Origin: Litorivivens sp041624475
GTDB lineage: Bacteria > Pseudomonadota > Gammaproteobacteria > Pseudomonadales > Spongiibacteraceae
DNA: 64,000 nt
Reading direction: 5' to 3'
NCBI RefSeq assembly: GCF_041624475.1
Contig: NZ_JBFJUX010000012.1
Location: 43,281-107,280 of the forward strand
This document shows, one piece after another, positions 34,428-44,372 of this stretch. How positions within the stretch are numbered: position 1 is the first letter of the stretch; every line of letters begins with the position of its first letter. A program made the translations under genes and the position numbers. The notes under the pieces were generated by a model, which had not been told where the DNA came from, ran no database searches, and was given only the letters and a program-made list of their open reading frames with translations.

Positions 34428-34498
34428 GCGTCGGGTCTGACGTCCGACGTCGGACGTTAAACACGCGCGTCAGACGTCTGATCTCCGACGTCCGACCG
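34428..34498. repeat. Dispersed GACGTC repeats, copy 5 (longest)
   Basis: Contains TCTGACGTCCGACGTCGGAC, then CAGACGTCTGATCTCCGACG and TCCGACCG. Lies in the 138-base carA-carB gap. Internally palindromic and the clearest copy. Confidence 0.8.
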
Positions 34499-34539
34499 AA
34501 TACTAACGAAGTTCTGAATTCGACGGTTACGACAACGCC

Positions 34540-37500
34540 ATGCCAAAACGCACAGACATCCAATCAATCCTTATCATCGGTGCCGGTCCCATTGTCATCG
34601 GCCAGGCCTGTGAGTTCGACTACTCCGGTGCGCAGGCGTGCAAGGCCCTGAAGGAAGAGGGCTTCCGCGTTATTCTGGTGAACTCCAACCCGGCCACTAT
34701 CATGACCGACCCGGCGATGGCCGATGCGACCTATATTGAGCCAGTGCAGTGGACGACGGTTGCCAAAATCATCGAAAAAGAACGTCCCGACGCGATCCTG
34801 CCCACCATGGGCGGACAGACGGCCCTGAACTGTGCGCTGGATCTGGAGCGTGAAGGCGTTCTGGAAAAGTACGGCGTTGAACTGATTGGCGCGACCGCCG
34901 AGGCCATCGACAAGGCGGAAGACCGTCAACTGTTCGACGAGGCGATGAAGCGTATTGGTTTGGAAACGCCCCGCTCGGCGCTGGCCCACAGCATGGAAGA
35001 AGCCCTGCAGGTGCTCGATTCCATCGGCTTCCCGGCCATCATTCGCCCCTCTTTCACCATGGGTGGCAGCGGCGGTGGTATTGCCTACAACCGCGAAGAG
35101 TACGTGGAGATCTGTGAGCGCGGTCTGGACCTGTCGCCGACCAATGAGCTGCTGATCGACGAGTCCCTGATCGGCTGGAAAGAATTTGAGATGGAGGTTG
35201 TCCGCGACAAGAACGACAACTGCATCATTGTCTGCGCAATAGAAAATTTTGACCCCATGGGTGTGCATACCGGTGACTCCATTACCGTGGCCCCGGCCCA
35301 GACCCTGACGGACAAGGAATACCAGATCATGCGCAACGCCTCCTGTGCGGTGCTGCGTGAAATCGGGGTGGAGACCGGCGGTTCCAACGTCCAGTTTGGT
35401 ATCGACCCGAAAGATGGCCGCATGGTCATTATCGAAATGAACCCGCGTGTCAGCCGTTCTTCGGCACTGGCCTCCAAGGCCACCGGTTTCCCGATTGCGA
35501 AGGTTGCCGCAAAGCTGGCTGTTGGCTACACACTCGATGAGCTGCAGAACGACATTACCGGCGGCGCGACACCGGCTTCGTTTGAACCGGCCATCGACTA
35601 CGTGGTTACCAAAATTCCGCGCTTTACCTTTGAGAAATTTGGCGAAGCCCAGCCGCGCCTGCACACCCAGATGAAGTCGGTGGGCGAGGTGATGGCGATT
35701 GGCCGAAGTTTCCAGGAGTCGGTTCAGAAAGCCCTGCGCGGTCTGGAAGTCGGCTCCTCAGGCTTCGAACACAAGATTGATACCGACCGCAGTGATGCCC
35801 GTGAAACCCTGATTGGTGAGCTGACCAACCCGGGACCAGAGCGTATCTGGTACGTGGGTGACGCCTTCCGCATGGGCATGAGCCTTGACGAGGTCTATGA
35901 CTACTCCGGCATCGACCCCTGGTTTCTGGTGCAGATCGAAGACATCATTAAAACCGAGAACAGCCTGAAAACCGTCAAGCTGGAAGATATCGACGCCGCC
36001 CAGATGTTTGCGCTCAAGCGCAAGGGCTTTTCCGATCAACGCCTCGCGGTGCTGCTTGGTGTTGGCAAGACCGCTGTGCGCGAGCATCGCCACAAGCTGA
36101 ATATTCGCCCGGTGTTCAAGCGGGTGGATACCTGTGCCGCCGAATTTGCGACGGCTACGGCTTACATGTACTCCACTTACGAGGAGGAGTGCGAAGCGAA
36201 CCCCTCGGACAAAGACAAGATTCTGGTTATCGGCGGTGGCCCCAACCGTATCGGTCAGGGTATCGAGTTTGACTACTGCTGTGTGCACGCGGCGCTGGCC
36301 ATGCGCGAAGACGGTTACGAGACCATCATGGTCAACTGTAACCCGGAGACCGTTTCCACCGACTACGACACGTCTGACCGCCTCTACTTCGAGCCGGTAA
36401 CGCTGGAAGACGTGTTGGAAATTGTCGACAAGGAAAAACCCAAGGGTGTGATTGTCCAGTTCGGTGGTCAGACGCCGCTTAAATTGGCGCGCGCTCTGGA
36501 AGCTGCCGGGGTGCCGATTATCGGCACAACGCCCGACGCAATCGACCGCGCCGAAGACCGCGAGCGCTTCCAGCAAATGATTAACAAGCTGGACCTGCTG
36601 CAGCCGCCGAATGCCATTGTGCGCTCGGTAGAAGAGGCCATGAACGTCGCCGAACAAATTGGTTATCCGTTGGTGGTTCGTCCTTCCTACGTGCTCGGTG
36701 GCCGTGCCATGGAGATCGTCTACAAGGAAGACGAACTGGAGCGCTATATGGTGCAGGCGGTTCACGTCTCCGAAGACTCGCCGGTATTGCTGGATCACTT
36801 CCTGAGCGCCGCGGTTGAGGTGGATATCGACGCTGTATCCGATGGTAACGATGTGGTGATCGGTGCGATCATGCAGCACATTGAGCAGGCCGGTGTTCAC
36901 TCCGGTGACTCGGCCTGTTCGTTGCCGCCTTACTCCCTGCCGCAGGATGTACAGGAAGAGATGCGCTCCATCGTCAAGGCCATGGCCATTGAGCTGGGCG
37001 TTAAAGGCCTGATGAATGTGCAGCTCGCCTGGCAGGATGGCAAGATTTACGTCATTGAAGTGAATCCCCGAGCCTCGCGTACGGTACCCTTTGTGTCCAA
37101 GTGTATCGGTGTGTCACTGGCCAAAGTGGCGGCGCGCTGCATGGCGGGTACCACGCTGGCAGAGCAGAATTTCACCGAAGAGGTAATACCGAGCTACTAC
37201 AGCGTTAAAGAAGCGGTATTCCCCTTTAATAAATTCCCGGGTGTCGATCCGATTCTCGGCCCGGAAATGAAATCCACCGGTGAAGTGATGGGGCTGGGCG
37301 AAAGTTTTGCCGAGGCCTTTTCCAAGGCTCAGCGCGGCGCCGGCGAAAAACTGCCCAGGCCCGGTCTGGCCTTTATCAGTGTGCGCAACCCGGATAAGCC
37401 GGGTGCTATTGAGGTTGCGCGACAGCTGGTTGGTTTCGGTTTCACACTCTGTGCCACCCGAGGTACCCATGCGGTATTGACCGAGGCGGGTTTGGAATGC

Positions 37501-37761
37501 AAACGTGTTAACAAAGTGAAAGAAGGTCGTCCGCATATCGTCGATATGGTGAAAAACGGCGACATTCAACTCATTATCAACACCACTGAAGGTAAACAGG
37601 CAATTGCCGACTCCTCCACCATCCGCCGCTCGGCGCTGGCTGGAAAGATCCCCTACACCACAACACTGGCCGGTGCGGAAGCTATTTGCATGGCGCTGGC
37701 GTTTGGTGAGGAGAAAGTGGTTCGTCGCCTACAAGACGTACATAGAGGGATTTTGCAATGA
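34540..37761 (+). CDS. carB: Carbamoyl-phosphate synthase large subunit
   Basis: A 1073-residue enzyme with two ATP-grasp halves and an allosteric C-terminal domain. ILIIGAGPIVIGQACEFDYS and ILVIGGGPNRIGQGIEFDYC begin the two homologous halves; GGSGGGIAYN and GGRAMEIVY are in the ATP sites. The C-terminal MGS-like domain includes GTHAVLTEAG. Normal length. Stop overlaps greA by 4 bases. Confidence 0.98.
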   Translation: MPKRTDIQSILIIGAGPIVIGQACEFDYSGAQACKALKEEGFRVILVNSNPATIMTDPAMADATYIEPVQWTTVAKIIEKERPDAILPTMGGQTALNCALDLEREGVLEKYGVELIGATAEAIDKAEDRQLFDEAMKRIGLETPRSALAHSMEEALQVLDSIGFPAIIRPSFTMGGSGGGIAYNREEYVEICERGLDLSPTNELLIDESLIGWKEFEMEVVRDKNDNCIIVCAIENFDPMGVHTGDSITVAPAQTLTDKEYQIMRNASCAVLREIGVETGGSNVQFGIDPKDGRMVIIEMNPRVSRSSALASKATGFPIAKVAAKLAVGYTLDELQNDITGGATPASFEPAIDYVVTKIPRFTFEKFGEAQPRLHTQMKSVGEVMAIGRSFQESVQKALRGLEVGSSGFEHKIDTDRSDARETLIGELTNPGPERIWYVGDAFRMGMSLDEVYDYSGIDPWFLVQIEDIIKTENSLKTVKLEDIDAAQMFALKRKGFSDQRLAVLLGVGKTAVREHRHKLNIRPVFKRVDTCAAEFATATAYMYSTYEEECEANPSDKDKILVIGGGPNRIGQGIEFDYCCVHAALAMREDGYETIMVNCNPETVSTDYDTSDRLYFEPVTLEDVLEIVDKEKPKGVIVQFGGQTPLKLARALEAAGVPIIGTTPDAIDRAEDRERFQQMINKLDLLQPPNAIVRSVEEAMNVAEQIGYPLVVRPSYVLGGRAMEIVYKEDELERYMVQAVHVSEDSPVLLDHFLSAAVEVDIDAVSDGNDVVIGAIMQHIEQAGVHSGDSACSLPPYSLPQDVQEEMRSIVKAMAIELGVKGLMNVQLAWQDGKIYVIEVNPRASRTVPFVSKCIGVSLAKVAARCMAGTTLAEQNFTEEVIPSYYSVKEAVFPFNKFPGVDPILGPEMKSTGEVMGLGESFAEAFSKAQRGAGEKLPRPGLAFISVRNPDKPGAIEVARQLVGFGFTLCATRGTHAVLTEAGLECKRVNKVKEGRPHIVDMVKNGDIQLIINTTEGKQAIADSSTIRRSALAGKIPYTTTLAGAEAICMALAFGEEKVVRRLQDVHRGILQ

Positions 37762-38234
37762 GCCAGGTACCAATGACCGTAGAGGGTGAAGCCCGCCTGC
37801 GGGAAGAACTGAAACGCCTCAAAACTGAAGAACGTCCACGTATTATTCAGGCTATTGCCGAGGCGCGTGAGCACGGCGACCTCAAGGAGAACGCCGAGTA
37901 CCATGCAGCCCGTGAACAACAGGGTTTCTGCGAAGGCCGCATCAAGGAGCTGGAAGGCAAGCTGGCTGAGGCGCGGGTAATTGACGTCAAGAACCTGCCC
38001 AATACTGGCAAAGTCATCTTCGGCGTCACGGTCAGTCTTGTGAACTGTGAGACTGACGAAGAAGTGCGCTACCGTATTGTGGGAGAAGACGAAGCTGAGG
38101 TTAAAGCCGGCAAAATCTCGGTGACTTCACCGATCGCCCGTGCCCTGATCGGCAAGGTGGAGGGCGACGTGGTGATCGTGCGGGCACCCGGCGGTGACGT
38201 GGAGTATGAAATCGACAAAGTAGAGCACCTCTAA
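37758..38234 (+). CDS. greA: Transcription elongation factor GreA
   Basis: A 158-residue RNA polymerase factor that rescues backtracked complexes by RNA cleavage. The N-terminal coiled coil carries the acidic tip HGDLKENAEYHAAREQQ; the FKBP-like C-terminal domain follows. ATG overlaps the carB stop (ATGA). Confidence 0.98.
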   Translation: MSQVPMTVEGEARLREELKRLKTEERPRIIQAIAEAREHGDLKENAEYHAAREQQGFCEGRIKELEGKLAEARVIDVKNLPNTGKVIFGVTVSLVNCETDEEVRYRIVGEDEAEVKAGKISVTSPIARALIGKVEGDVVIVRAPGGDVEYEIDKVEHL

Positions 38235-38246
38235 AAGGGTGCTCTT
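38222..38246 (+). terminator. Weak hairpin at the greA stop
   Basis: AGAGCACC (38222-38229) pairs with GGTGCTCT (38238-38245) and the greA stop codon lies in its loop. Only two T residues follow, so termination is uncertain. Confidence 0.45.
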
Positions 38247-38263
38247 GGCTTAGGCTCGAAGGC

Positions 38264-38560
38264 TCAGCGCAGCAGGTTGGACAGGCGTGGGTTGGGCTTT
38301 TTGGCAGCGCGATAAAGCAGAACCACCTTGCCAATCGACTGCACCAGTTCGGCCTTGTGGGTCTCGCACAGGTGACGGGTAACCAGTTTGCGATCTTCCG
38401 GCTCCAGAATGGCCAGTTTTACCTTGATCAGTTCGTGGTCTTCCAGGGCGCGCTCGAGCTCTGCATCCACACCTTCTGTCACGCCGCGCTCCGCAATCAT
38501 CACCACTGGCTTCAATTTGTGGCCAATTGCGCGCAACTGCTTACGCTTTGCTGTATCCAT
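38264..38560 (-). CDS. yhbY: RNA-binding protein YhbY (CRM domain)
   Basis: A 98-residue CRM-domain protein associated with the pre-50S ribosome. KQLRAIGHKLKPVVMIAERG contains the GxxG-like RNA-binding segment (family form: G-H-x-L-x-P-V). Divergent from rlmE. Small, complete. Confidence 0.94.
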   Translation of the reverse strand: MDTAKRKQLRAIGHKLKPVVMIAERGVTEGVDAELERALEDHELIKVKLAILEPEDRKLVTRHLCETHKAELVQSIGKVVLLYRAAKKPNPRLSNLLR

Positions 38561-38660
38561 CTGGTTCTGATCCGAGTGCTGAAAAGGGCGCGTATTGTAC
38601 TCAAAAGGTATACTGTGCGCGACAGGATTGACCCACCATCGATCAAACGGGATATTTTTC

Positions 38661-39287
38661 TTGGCTAAAAAACGATCTGCCTCCAGCGGTGCCTGGCTCC
38701 GGGAGCATTTTGACGACCACTACGTGAAGCAGGCCCAGCGCGAGGGCTACCGCTCGCGTGCATGCTACAAGTTGCTGGAAATACAGGAAAAAGACCGGAT
38801 TTTGAAGCCCGGTATGAGCGTGCTGGATCTGGGGGCGGCGCCCGGCGGCTGGTCTCAGGTGGCAGCTGAAATCGTCGGCGAGAAAGGGCGGGTCATAGCC
38901 ACGGATATTCTGGAAATGGACACGCTGGCCGATGTGGAGTTTTTGCAGGGGGATTTCACTGAAGATGCGGTATTTGAGGAACTGTTGCAGATCATTGGTG
39001 ACAAACCGCTGGACCTTGTAATTTCCGATATGGCCCCCAATATGAGTGGTATGAGTGCTGTCGACCAGCCCCGCTCCATGTATCTGGTTGAGCTGGCTCT
39101 GGATATGGCCCGTCGGGTACTGCGCCCGGGTGGGGTGTTCCTGAGCAAAGCCTTTCACGGTGAGGGTTATGAGGAATTTTACCGTGACATGAAAGGCAGC
39201 TTTGAGTCTTCTGTAACCCGCAAACCCAAGGCCTCGCGGCCGCGCTCCAGAGAAGTTTACGTGCTCGGCAAGGGCTTCAAGGGCTAG
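38661..39287 (+). CDS. rlmE: 23S rRNA 2'-O-methyltransferase RlmE
   Basis: A 208-residue heat-shock methyltransferase that modifies U2552. KKRSASSGAWLREHFDDHYV is the family N-terminus; DLGAAPGGWSQ is the SAM motif; the catalytic tetrad includes the D in VISDMAPNMSG and the K in LSKAFHG. The start is TTG 38661 after GGGA; the frame from 38595 adds non-family residues. Confidence 0.95.
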   Translation: MAKKRSASSGAWLREHFDDHYVKQAQREGYRSRACYKLLEIQEKDRILKPGMSVLDLGAAPGGWSQVAAEIVGEKGRVIATDILEMDTLADVEFLQGDFTEDAVFEELLQIIGDKPLDLVISDMAPNMSGMSAVDQPRSMYLVELALDMARRVLRPGGVFLSKAFHGEGYEEFYRDMKGSFESSVTRKPKASRPRSREVYVLGKGFKG

Positions 39288-39388
39288 GTCGGTTTTCGTG
39301 GCCGCAGTTGAGGTTCTGTAGTAGAGTGAAAGGTTGAAATAGTAGTGGAACGGCGTGTTTGCTGCGCCTGTACCAGAGAGGTTTTCTT

Positions 39389-41326
39389 TTGAACGATATG
39401 GCAAAAAACCTGTTGTTGTGGCTGATCATCGCCGCCGTGCTGCTGTCAGTATTCAACAACTTCAGTGTTAAACCCAATCCCGATACGCTGACCTATTCCC
39501 AGTTTATTCAGGAGGTCCGCAGCGATCGCATCGAGAAGGTGACGGTCGATGGGCTCGTGATTCGTGGTTTGCGCCGCGACAATTCCAATTTCGAAACTGT
39601 GCGCCCGATGATTGAAGATCCCAAACTGATGGATGATCTTTACAATCACAATGTCGAGGTGCGCGGTACCAAGCCTGCTGAACAGAGCATCTGGTCGCAG
39701 TTGCTGATCGCCAGCTTCCCCATCCTCATTATTATTGCGGTGTTCATGTTTTTCATGCGCCAGATGCAGGGCGGCGCCGGCGGTGGAGGCCGGGGAGGCC
39801 CGATGGCCTTTGGCAAGAGCAAGGCGCGGTTGTTGAGCGACGATCAAATCAAAACCACCTTTGCCGATGTGGCAGGGGTTGATGAGGCCAAGGAAGACGT
39901 GCAGGAACTGGTCGAGTTTCTGCGCGACCCGGGCAAATTCCAGCGCCTTGGCGGTCGTATTCCGCGCGGCGTGCTGATGGTGGGCTCGCCCGGTACCGGT
40001 AAAACCCTGCTGGCCAAGGCCATCGCCGGCGAAGCCAAGGTGCCGTTTTTCTCCATCTCAGGTTCTGACTTCGTGGAAATGTTTGTCGGCGTGGGCGCCT
40101 CCCGCGTGCGCGACATGTTCGAACAGGCCAAGAAACAGTCGCCCTGTATTATCTTTATCGACGAAATTGATGCGGTGGGTCGCCATCGCGGCGCCGGCCT
40201 CGGCGGTGGTCACGACGAGCGCGAGCAGACCCTGAACCAGCTGCTGGTCGAGATGGACGGTTTCGAGGGCAATGAAGGCGTTATCGTTATTGCGGCAACC
40301 AACCGTCCCGACGTGCTGGACCCGGCCTTGCTGCGCCCAGGCCGTTTTGACCGCCAGGTAGTTGTCGGTTTGCCTGATATTCGTGGCCGTGAACAGATAC
40401 TGAAAGTGCATATGCGCAAGGTACCGCTGGCCGATGACGTCAATCCTTCACTGATTGCGCGCGGCACACCCGGTTTTTCCGGTGCCGATCTGGCCAACCT
40501 GGTCAACGAGGCGGCGCTGTTTGCAGCCCGCGCTAACTCACGGGTTGTCGGGATGGATCAGTTTGATCTGGCCAAAGACAAGATCATGATGGGCGCCGAG
40601 CGCAAATCCATGGTCATGTCAGACAAGGAAAAGCTCAACACGGCTTACCACGAAGCGGGCCATGCCATTGTCGGGCGCATCGTGCCCGAGCACGATCCGG
40701 TCTACAAAGTCAGTATCATTCCGCGCGGTCGCGCCCTTGGTGTGACCATGTTCCTGCCGGAAGAAGATCGCTACAGCCACAGCCGCCGCCATATCATCAG
40801 CCAGATCTGCTCCCTGTTTGGCGGGCGGATTGCCGAAGAGCTGACACTGGGCCGTGACGGTATTACCACGGGTGCATCCAACGATATCAAGCGAGCCACA
40901 GAGTTGGCCCGCAGCATGGTCACCAAATGGGGTCTGTCTGAAAAGATGGGGCCGCAGCTTTACGATGAAGGCGAGGAAGAGGTTTTCCTCGGTCGCTCTG
41001 CAACTCAGCATCACAAGAGTGTTTCCGAAGAAACGGCGCGTGAAATTGATGAAGAAGTGCGCAGCATCATCAGTGAATGTTACGCCCGCGCGGAAAGCAT
41101 TCTGCAGGAGCACCGTGACAAGCTGGATCTGATGGCAGAAGCTTTGATGAAGTACGAGACCATTGACGCGCATCAGATCGACGACATCATGGCGGGGCGT
41201 CCGCCGCGCGAGCCCTCGGACTGGGGCGATAGCAATCCACCCAAGGGTGGTGATGGCGTCAAGGCCGACGAGCCGCCCGCCGATACCAAAGAAGGCCCCA
41301 TCGGTGGCCCGGCGAGTAATCACTAA
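39389..41326 (+). CDS. ftsH: ATP-dependent zinc metalloprotease FtsH
   Basis: A 645-residue inner-membrane AAA protease that degrades membrane proteins and sigma-32. Two membrane helices (about 8-25 and 105-125), Walker A GSPGTGKT, Walker B IIFIDEID, the pore segment FVEMFVGVGASRVRD and the zinc site HEAGH. TTG 39389 (family start NDMAKNL) lies 7 bases after GAGAGG; ATG 39398 is the alternative. Confidence 0.97.
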   Translation: MNDMAKNLLLWLIIAAVLLSVFNNFSVKPNPDTLTYSQFIQEVRSDRIEKVTVDGLVIRGLRRDNSNFETVRPMIEDPKLMDDLYNHNVEVRGTKPAEQSIWSQLLIASFPILIIIAVFMFFMRQMQGGAGGGGRGGPMAFGKSKARLLSDDQIKTTFADVAGVDEAKEDVQELVEFLRDPGKFQRLGGRIPRGVLMVGSPGTGKTLLAKAIAGEAKVPFFSISGSDFVEMFVGVGASRVRDMFEQAKKQSPCIIFIDEIDAVGRHRGAGLGGGHDEREQTLNQLLVEMDGFEGNEGVIVIAATNRPDVLDPALLRPGRFDRQVVVGLPDIRGREQILKVHMRKVPLADDVNPSLIARGTPGFSGADLANLVNEAALFAARANSRVVGMDQFDLAKDKIMMGAERKSMVMSDKEKLNTAYHEAGHAIVGRIVPEHDPVYKVSIIPRGRALGVTMFLPEEDRYSHSRRHIISQICSLFGGRIAEELTLGRDGITTGASNDIKRATELARSMVTKWGLSEKMGPQLYDEGEEEVFLGRSATQHHKSVSEETAREIDEEVRSIISECYARAESILQEHRDKLDLMAEALMKYETIDAHQIDDIMAGRPPREPSDWGDSNPPKGGDGVKADEPPADTKEGPIGGPASNH

Positions 41327-41347
41327 GCCTTTTAAATAAGTCATCTT

Positions 41348-42217
41348 ATGTCTGACCAAAAACAGGCCTCCGCGCAGACTCTAAACTGCGCGGGTCGCCT
41401 GATTGACCTGTCTGTGCCCCATGTCATGGGGGTTCTTAACGTCACCCCCGATTCCTTCTCCGATGGCGGTCAATACAACGCCTGCCTTGACGATGCTTTG
41501 CGCCGTGCCGAGATTATGGTGGGCGAGGGCGCCAGTTTTATTGATGTGGGGGGGGAGTCCACCCGGCCCGGCGCTGCAGCGGTCAGCGAGGCTGAAGAGC
41601 TGGCGCGAGTGGTACCGGTGGTTGAAGCTCTGGTACGTGAGTTTGATGTGGTGGTGTCGGTCGATTCGTCAAAACCCGGGGTGATGATTGAATCGGTCGG
41701 CGCCGGGGCTGGCCTGCTCAACGATGTGCGGGCCCTGCAAGAGCCTGGCGCCTTGTCCGCTGCGGCCCGGCTGGCAGTTCCCGTCTGTGTGATGCACATG
41801 CAGGGCCAGCCCTCCACCATGCAAAAGGCTCCCCAGTATCGCAGTGTGCTTGAGGAGGTTTTGGCATTTTTGCACTCGCGTATCCAAGCCTGCGAAACTG
41901 CAGGTATTTCACGCAGTCGGATCATCGTAGACCCGGGCTTTGGTTTTGGTAAATCGCCCGAACACAATTTAACCCTGTTGAGTTGCCTGGACGAATTTCA
42001 ACAATTGGGGCTGCCAATATTAGCGGGGCTGTCCCGTAAATCACTGCTGGGCCAGATTACCGGCCGTCCGGTTGCTGAACGCCTGATAGCCAGCGTTGCT
42101 GCGGCAACCCTCGCGGTCTATCGGGGGGCGCGTATAATTCGAGCCCATGATATTGCAGCCACAATGGATGCTGTGAAAGTCGCCCACGCAACAATAAGAG
42201 AGACACTGTATGAGTAG
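41348..42217 (+). CDS. folP: Dihydropteroate synthase
   Basis: A 289-residue folate enzyme (sulfonamide target). GVLNVTPDSFSDGG and IDVGGESTRPGA are the pterin- and phosphate-binding segments; DPGFGFGKSPEHN is in the active site. Its last 8 bases overlap glmM. Confidence 0.97.
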   Translation: MSDQKQASAQTLNCAGRLIDLSVPHVMGVLNVTPDSFSDGGQYNACLDDALRRAEIMVGEGASFIDVGGESTRPGAAAVSEAEELARVVPVVEALVREFDVVVSVDSSKPGVMIESVGAGAGLLNDVRALQEPGALSAAARLAVPVCVMHMQGQPSTMQKAPQYRSVLEEVLAFLHSRIQACETAGISRSRIIVDPGFGFGKSPEHNLTLLSCLDEFQQLGLPILAGLSRKSLLGQITGRPVAERLIASVAAATLAVYRGARIIRAHDIAATMDAVKVAHATIRETLYE

Positions 42218-43547
42218 AAAATATTTCGGAACGGACGGTATTCGCGGTCGCGTCGGCGAAGGCAATATCACCCCGGAATTTGTTTTGCGACTCGGTTGGG
42301 CCGTCGGAAGGGTGCTGGCAAAAGCGCCGGGCGACAAAGTAATAATTGGTAAGGATACGCGGATCTCCGGCTACATGTTTGAGTCGGCCCTGGAAGCCGG
42401 ACTGGTTGCCGCCGGTGTCGATGTGCGTTTGCTTGGCCCTATGCCCACCCCGGCCATAGCCTATCTGACACGCACCATGAAGGCGGATGCCGGGATTGTT
42501 ATCAGTGCCAGTCACAACCCCTTTGAAGACAACGGTATCAAATTCTTTTCCGCTAACGGCTGCAAGCTGCCCGATGAGGTGGAGCTGGAAATTGAAGCCC
42601 AGCTGGAAAAGCCGATGGAAACGGTAGATTCCGCGCGATTGGGCAAGGTGTCGCGCATCAATGACGCGCCCGGTCGCTACATCGAGTTCTGCAAGCGCGC
42701 CATGCCGATTGGGTGTTCGCTGGACGGCCTCACCATTGTTGTGGATTGTGCCCACGGCGCAACCTATCAGGTGGGGCCGCAGACTCTGCGCGAACTTGAT
42801 GCCAATGTTATTACCATGGGCACGTCGCCCGATGGTCTGAACATCAACAAAGAGGTTGGCTCGACGGCGCCCCAGGCTTTGCAAAAAAGGGTGCTGGACG
42901 AAGGGGCTGATCTGGGTATTGCCTTCGACGGCGACGGTGATCGGGTCCTGTTTGTCGATCATCGCGGCGAAGTGGTCGATGGCGACGAATTGCTGTTCAT
43001 CATTGCCCAGCACGAGATGCTGCGTAATGGTGCTGTTAGCGGTGTGGTTGGCACCTTGATGAGCAACATGGGCTTTGAGCTGGCTCTGAATGAACTGGAG
43101 ATTCCCTTTGCCCGCGCCAAAGTGGGCGACCGTTATGTGAAAGAGCTGATGGAGTCTCGTGGCTGGCAGCTCGGCGGAGAAAACTCCGGCCATATTATCT
43201 GTTCCGACATCACCAGTACCGGTGACGGCATTATTGCGGCGTTGAAGGTATTGCACGCGGTGGTTGATTCCGGCCGTTCACTGGCTGACCTCAAATCCGG
43301 CATGAGCAAGTTTCCTCAGATTATGGAAAACGTGCGTATCAAGCCAGGCTGTGAAGTTATGGAACACGACGAGCTTAAAGCAGCGGTTGCGCTGGTGGAA
43401 AAGGAGCTGGGTTCCCGCGGTCGGGTTTTGTTGCGCCCTTCGGGCACCGAGCCCGTGATCCGTGTGATGGTCGAGGGCGAATGCCACGACACCGTCACCC
43501 GCTTGTGCCGGGGCTTGTCAGAAAAGGTGCAACAACTCGCGGTTTAG
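42210..43547 (+). CDS. glmM: Phosphoglucosamine mutase
   Basis: A 445-residue enzyme making glucosamine-1-phosphate for peptidoglycan and LPS. The phosphoserine loop is VISASHNPFEDNGIKFF, the metal loop AFDGDGDRV, and the C-terminal phosphate site RPSGTEPVIRVM. Confidence 0.98.
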   Translation: MSRKYFGTDGIRGRVGEGNITPEFVLRLGWAVGRVLAKAPGDKVIIGKDTRISGYMFESALEAGLVAAGVDVRLLGPMPTPAIAYLTRTMKADAGIVISASHNPFEDNGIKFFSANGCKLPDEVELEIEAQLEKPMETVDSARLGKVSRINDAPGRYIEFCKRAMPIGCSLDGLTIVVDCAHGATYQVGPQTLRELDANVITMGTSPDGLNINKEVGSTAPQALQKRVLDEGADLGIAFDGDGDRVLFVDHRGEVVDGDELLFIIAQHEMLRNGAVSGVVGTLMSNMGFELALNELEIPFARAKVGDRYVKELMESRGWQLGGENSGHIICSDITSTGDGIIAALKVLHAVVDSGRSLADLKSGMSKFPQIMENVRIKPGCEVMEHDELKAAVALVEKELGSRGRVLLRPSGTEPVIRVMVEGECHDTVTRLCRGLSEKVQQLAV

Positions 43548-43619
43548 TACAGCTTCGTTCTTGTTTCCCCCAGGCAGTTTCTGTAACATTGGCGCCCGTT
43601 CTGGGGGTAAGGATAGACG

Positions 43620-44369
43620 ATGCGGCAGAAGCTCGTTGCAGGTAACTGGAAGATGCACGGCAATAGCCAGAGTATCCGAGAGTTACTGGCCGCATTGACG
43701 CCGGCAGTGGCTGAAAGTGCTGCTGAAATCGCCGTAATCCCCCCTCTGGTTTATGTGCCGCTCTGCGTGGATTTACTTGCTGGATCAAAGCTATCGATAG
43801 GCGCGCAGACTGTCAGTGAACAATGTGACCCCGGTGCTTATACCGGCGAAGTCTCCGCCGAAATGCTGGCGGACAGTGGCTGTCACTATGTTCTGGTAGG
43901 CCATTCCGAGCGCCGCTCACTCTACGGAGAGAACGACGCACTGGTCGCCGCCAAGACGGAGGCAGCGCTGAACGCAAAAGTTTTACCGATTGTCTGTGTC
44001 GGTGAAACACGAGAACAGCGCGAAGCGGGTGAAACACTGAAGGTTGTCGGCAGACAGCTCGACGTGGTGCTCGCAACCCTGAAGTCGGAGCATGAAAAAA
44101 TCACCGTTGCTTACGAGCCGGTGTGGGCCATTGGTACCGGGTTGACCGCAACGCCCGAGCAGGCTCAGGAAGTACACGCGTTTATTCGCACGCAATTGGC
44201 AGCGCACAGCGCTGAACTGGCTGACACCGTACGTATTCTTTACGGTGGTAGCGTAAAAGCGGCAAATGCCGCAGAATTGTTCGCCCAGCCGGATATAGAC
44301 GGCGGTCTGGTGGGCGGCGCATCTCTGGATGCTGAAGAGTTTGCAGCAATCTGCAACGCCATTGGTTAG
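43620..44369 (+). CDS. tpiA: Triosephosphate isomerase
   Basis: A 249-residue glycolytic enzyme. Active-site residues are the Lys in AGNWKMHG, the His in VGHSERR and the Glu in AYEPVWAIGTG; the phosphate loop is ILYGGSVKAANA. ATG 43620. Confidence 0.98.
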   Translation: MRQKLVAGNWKMHGNSQSIRELLAALTPAVAESAAEIAVIPPLVYVPLCVDLLAGSKLSIGAQTVSEQCDPGAYTGEVSAEMLADSGCHYVLVGHSERRSLYGENDALVAAKTEAALNAKVLPIVCVGETREQREAGETLKVVGRQLDVVLATLKSEHEKITVAYEPVWAIGTGLTATPEQAQEVHAFIRTQLAAHSAELADTVRILYGGSVKAANAAELFAQPDIDGGLVGGASLDAEEFAAICNAIG

Positions 44370-44372
44370 GTT

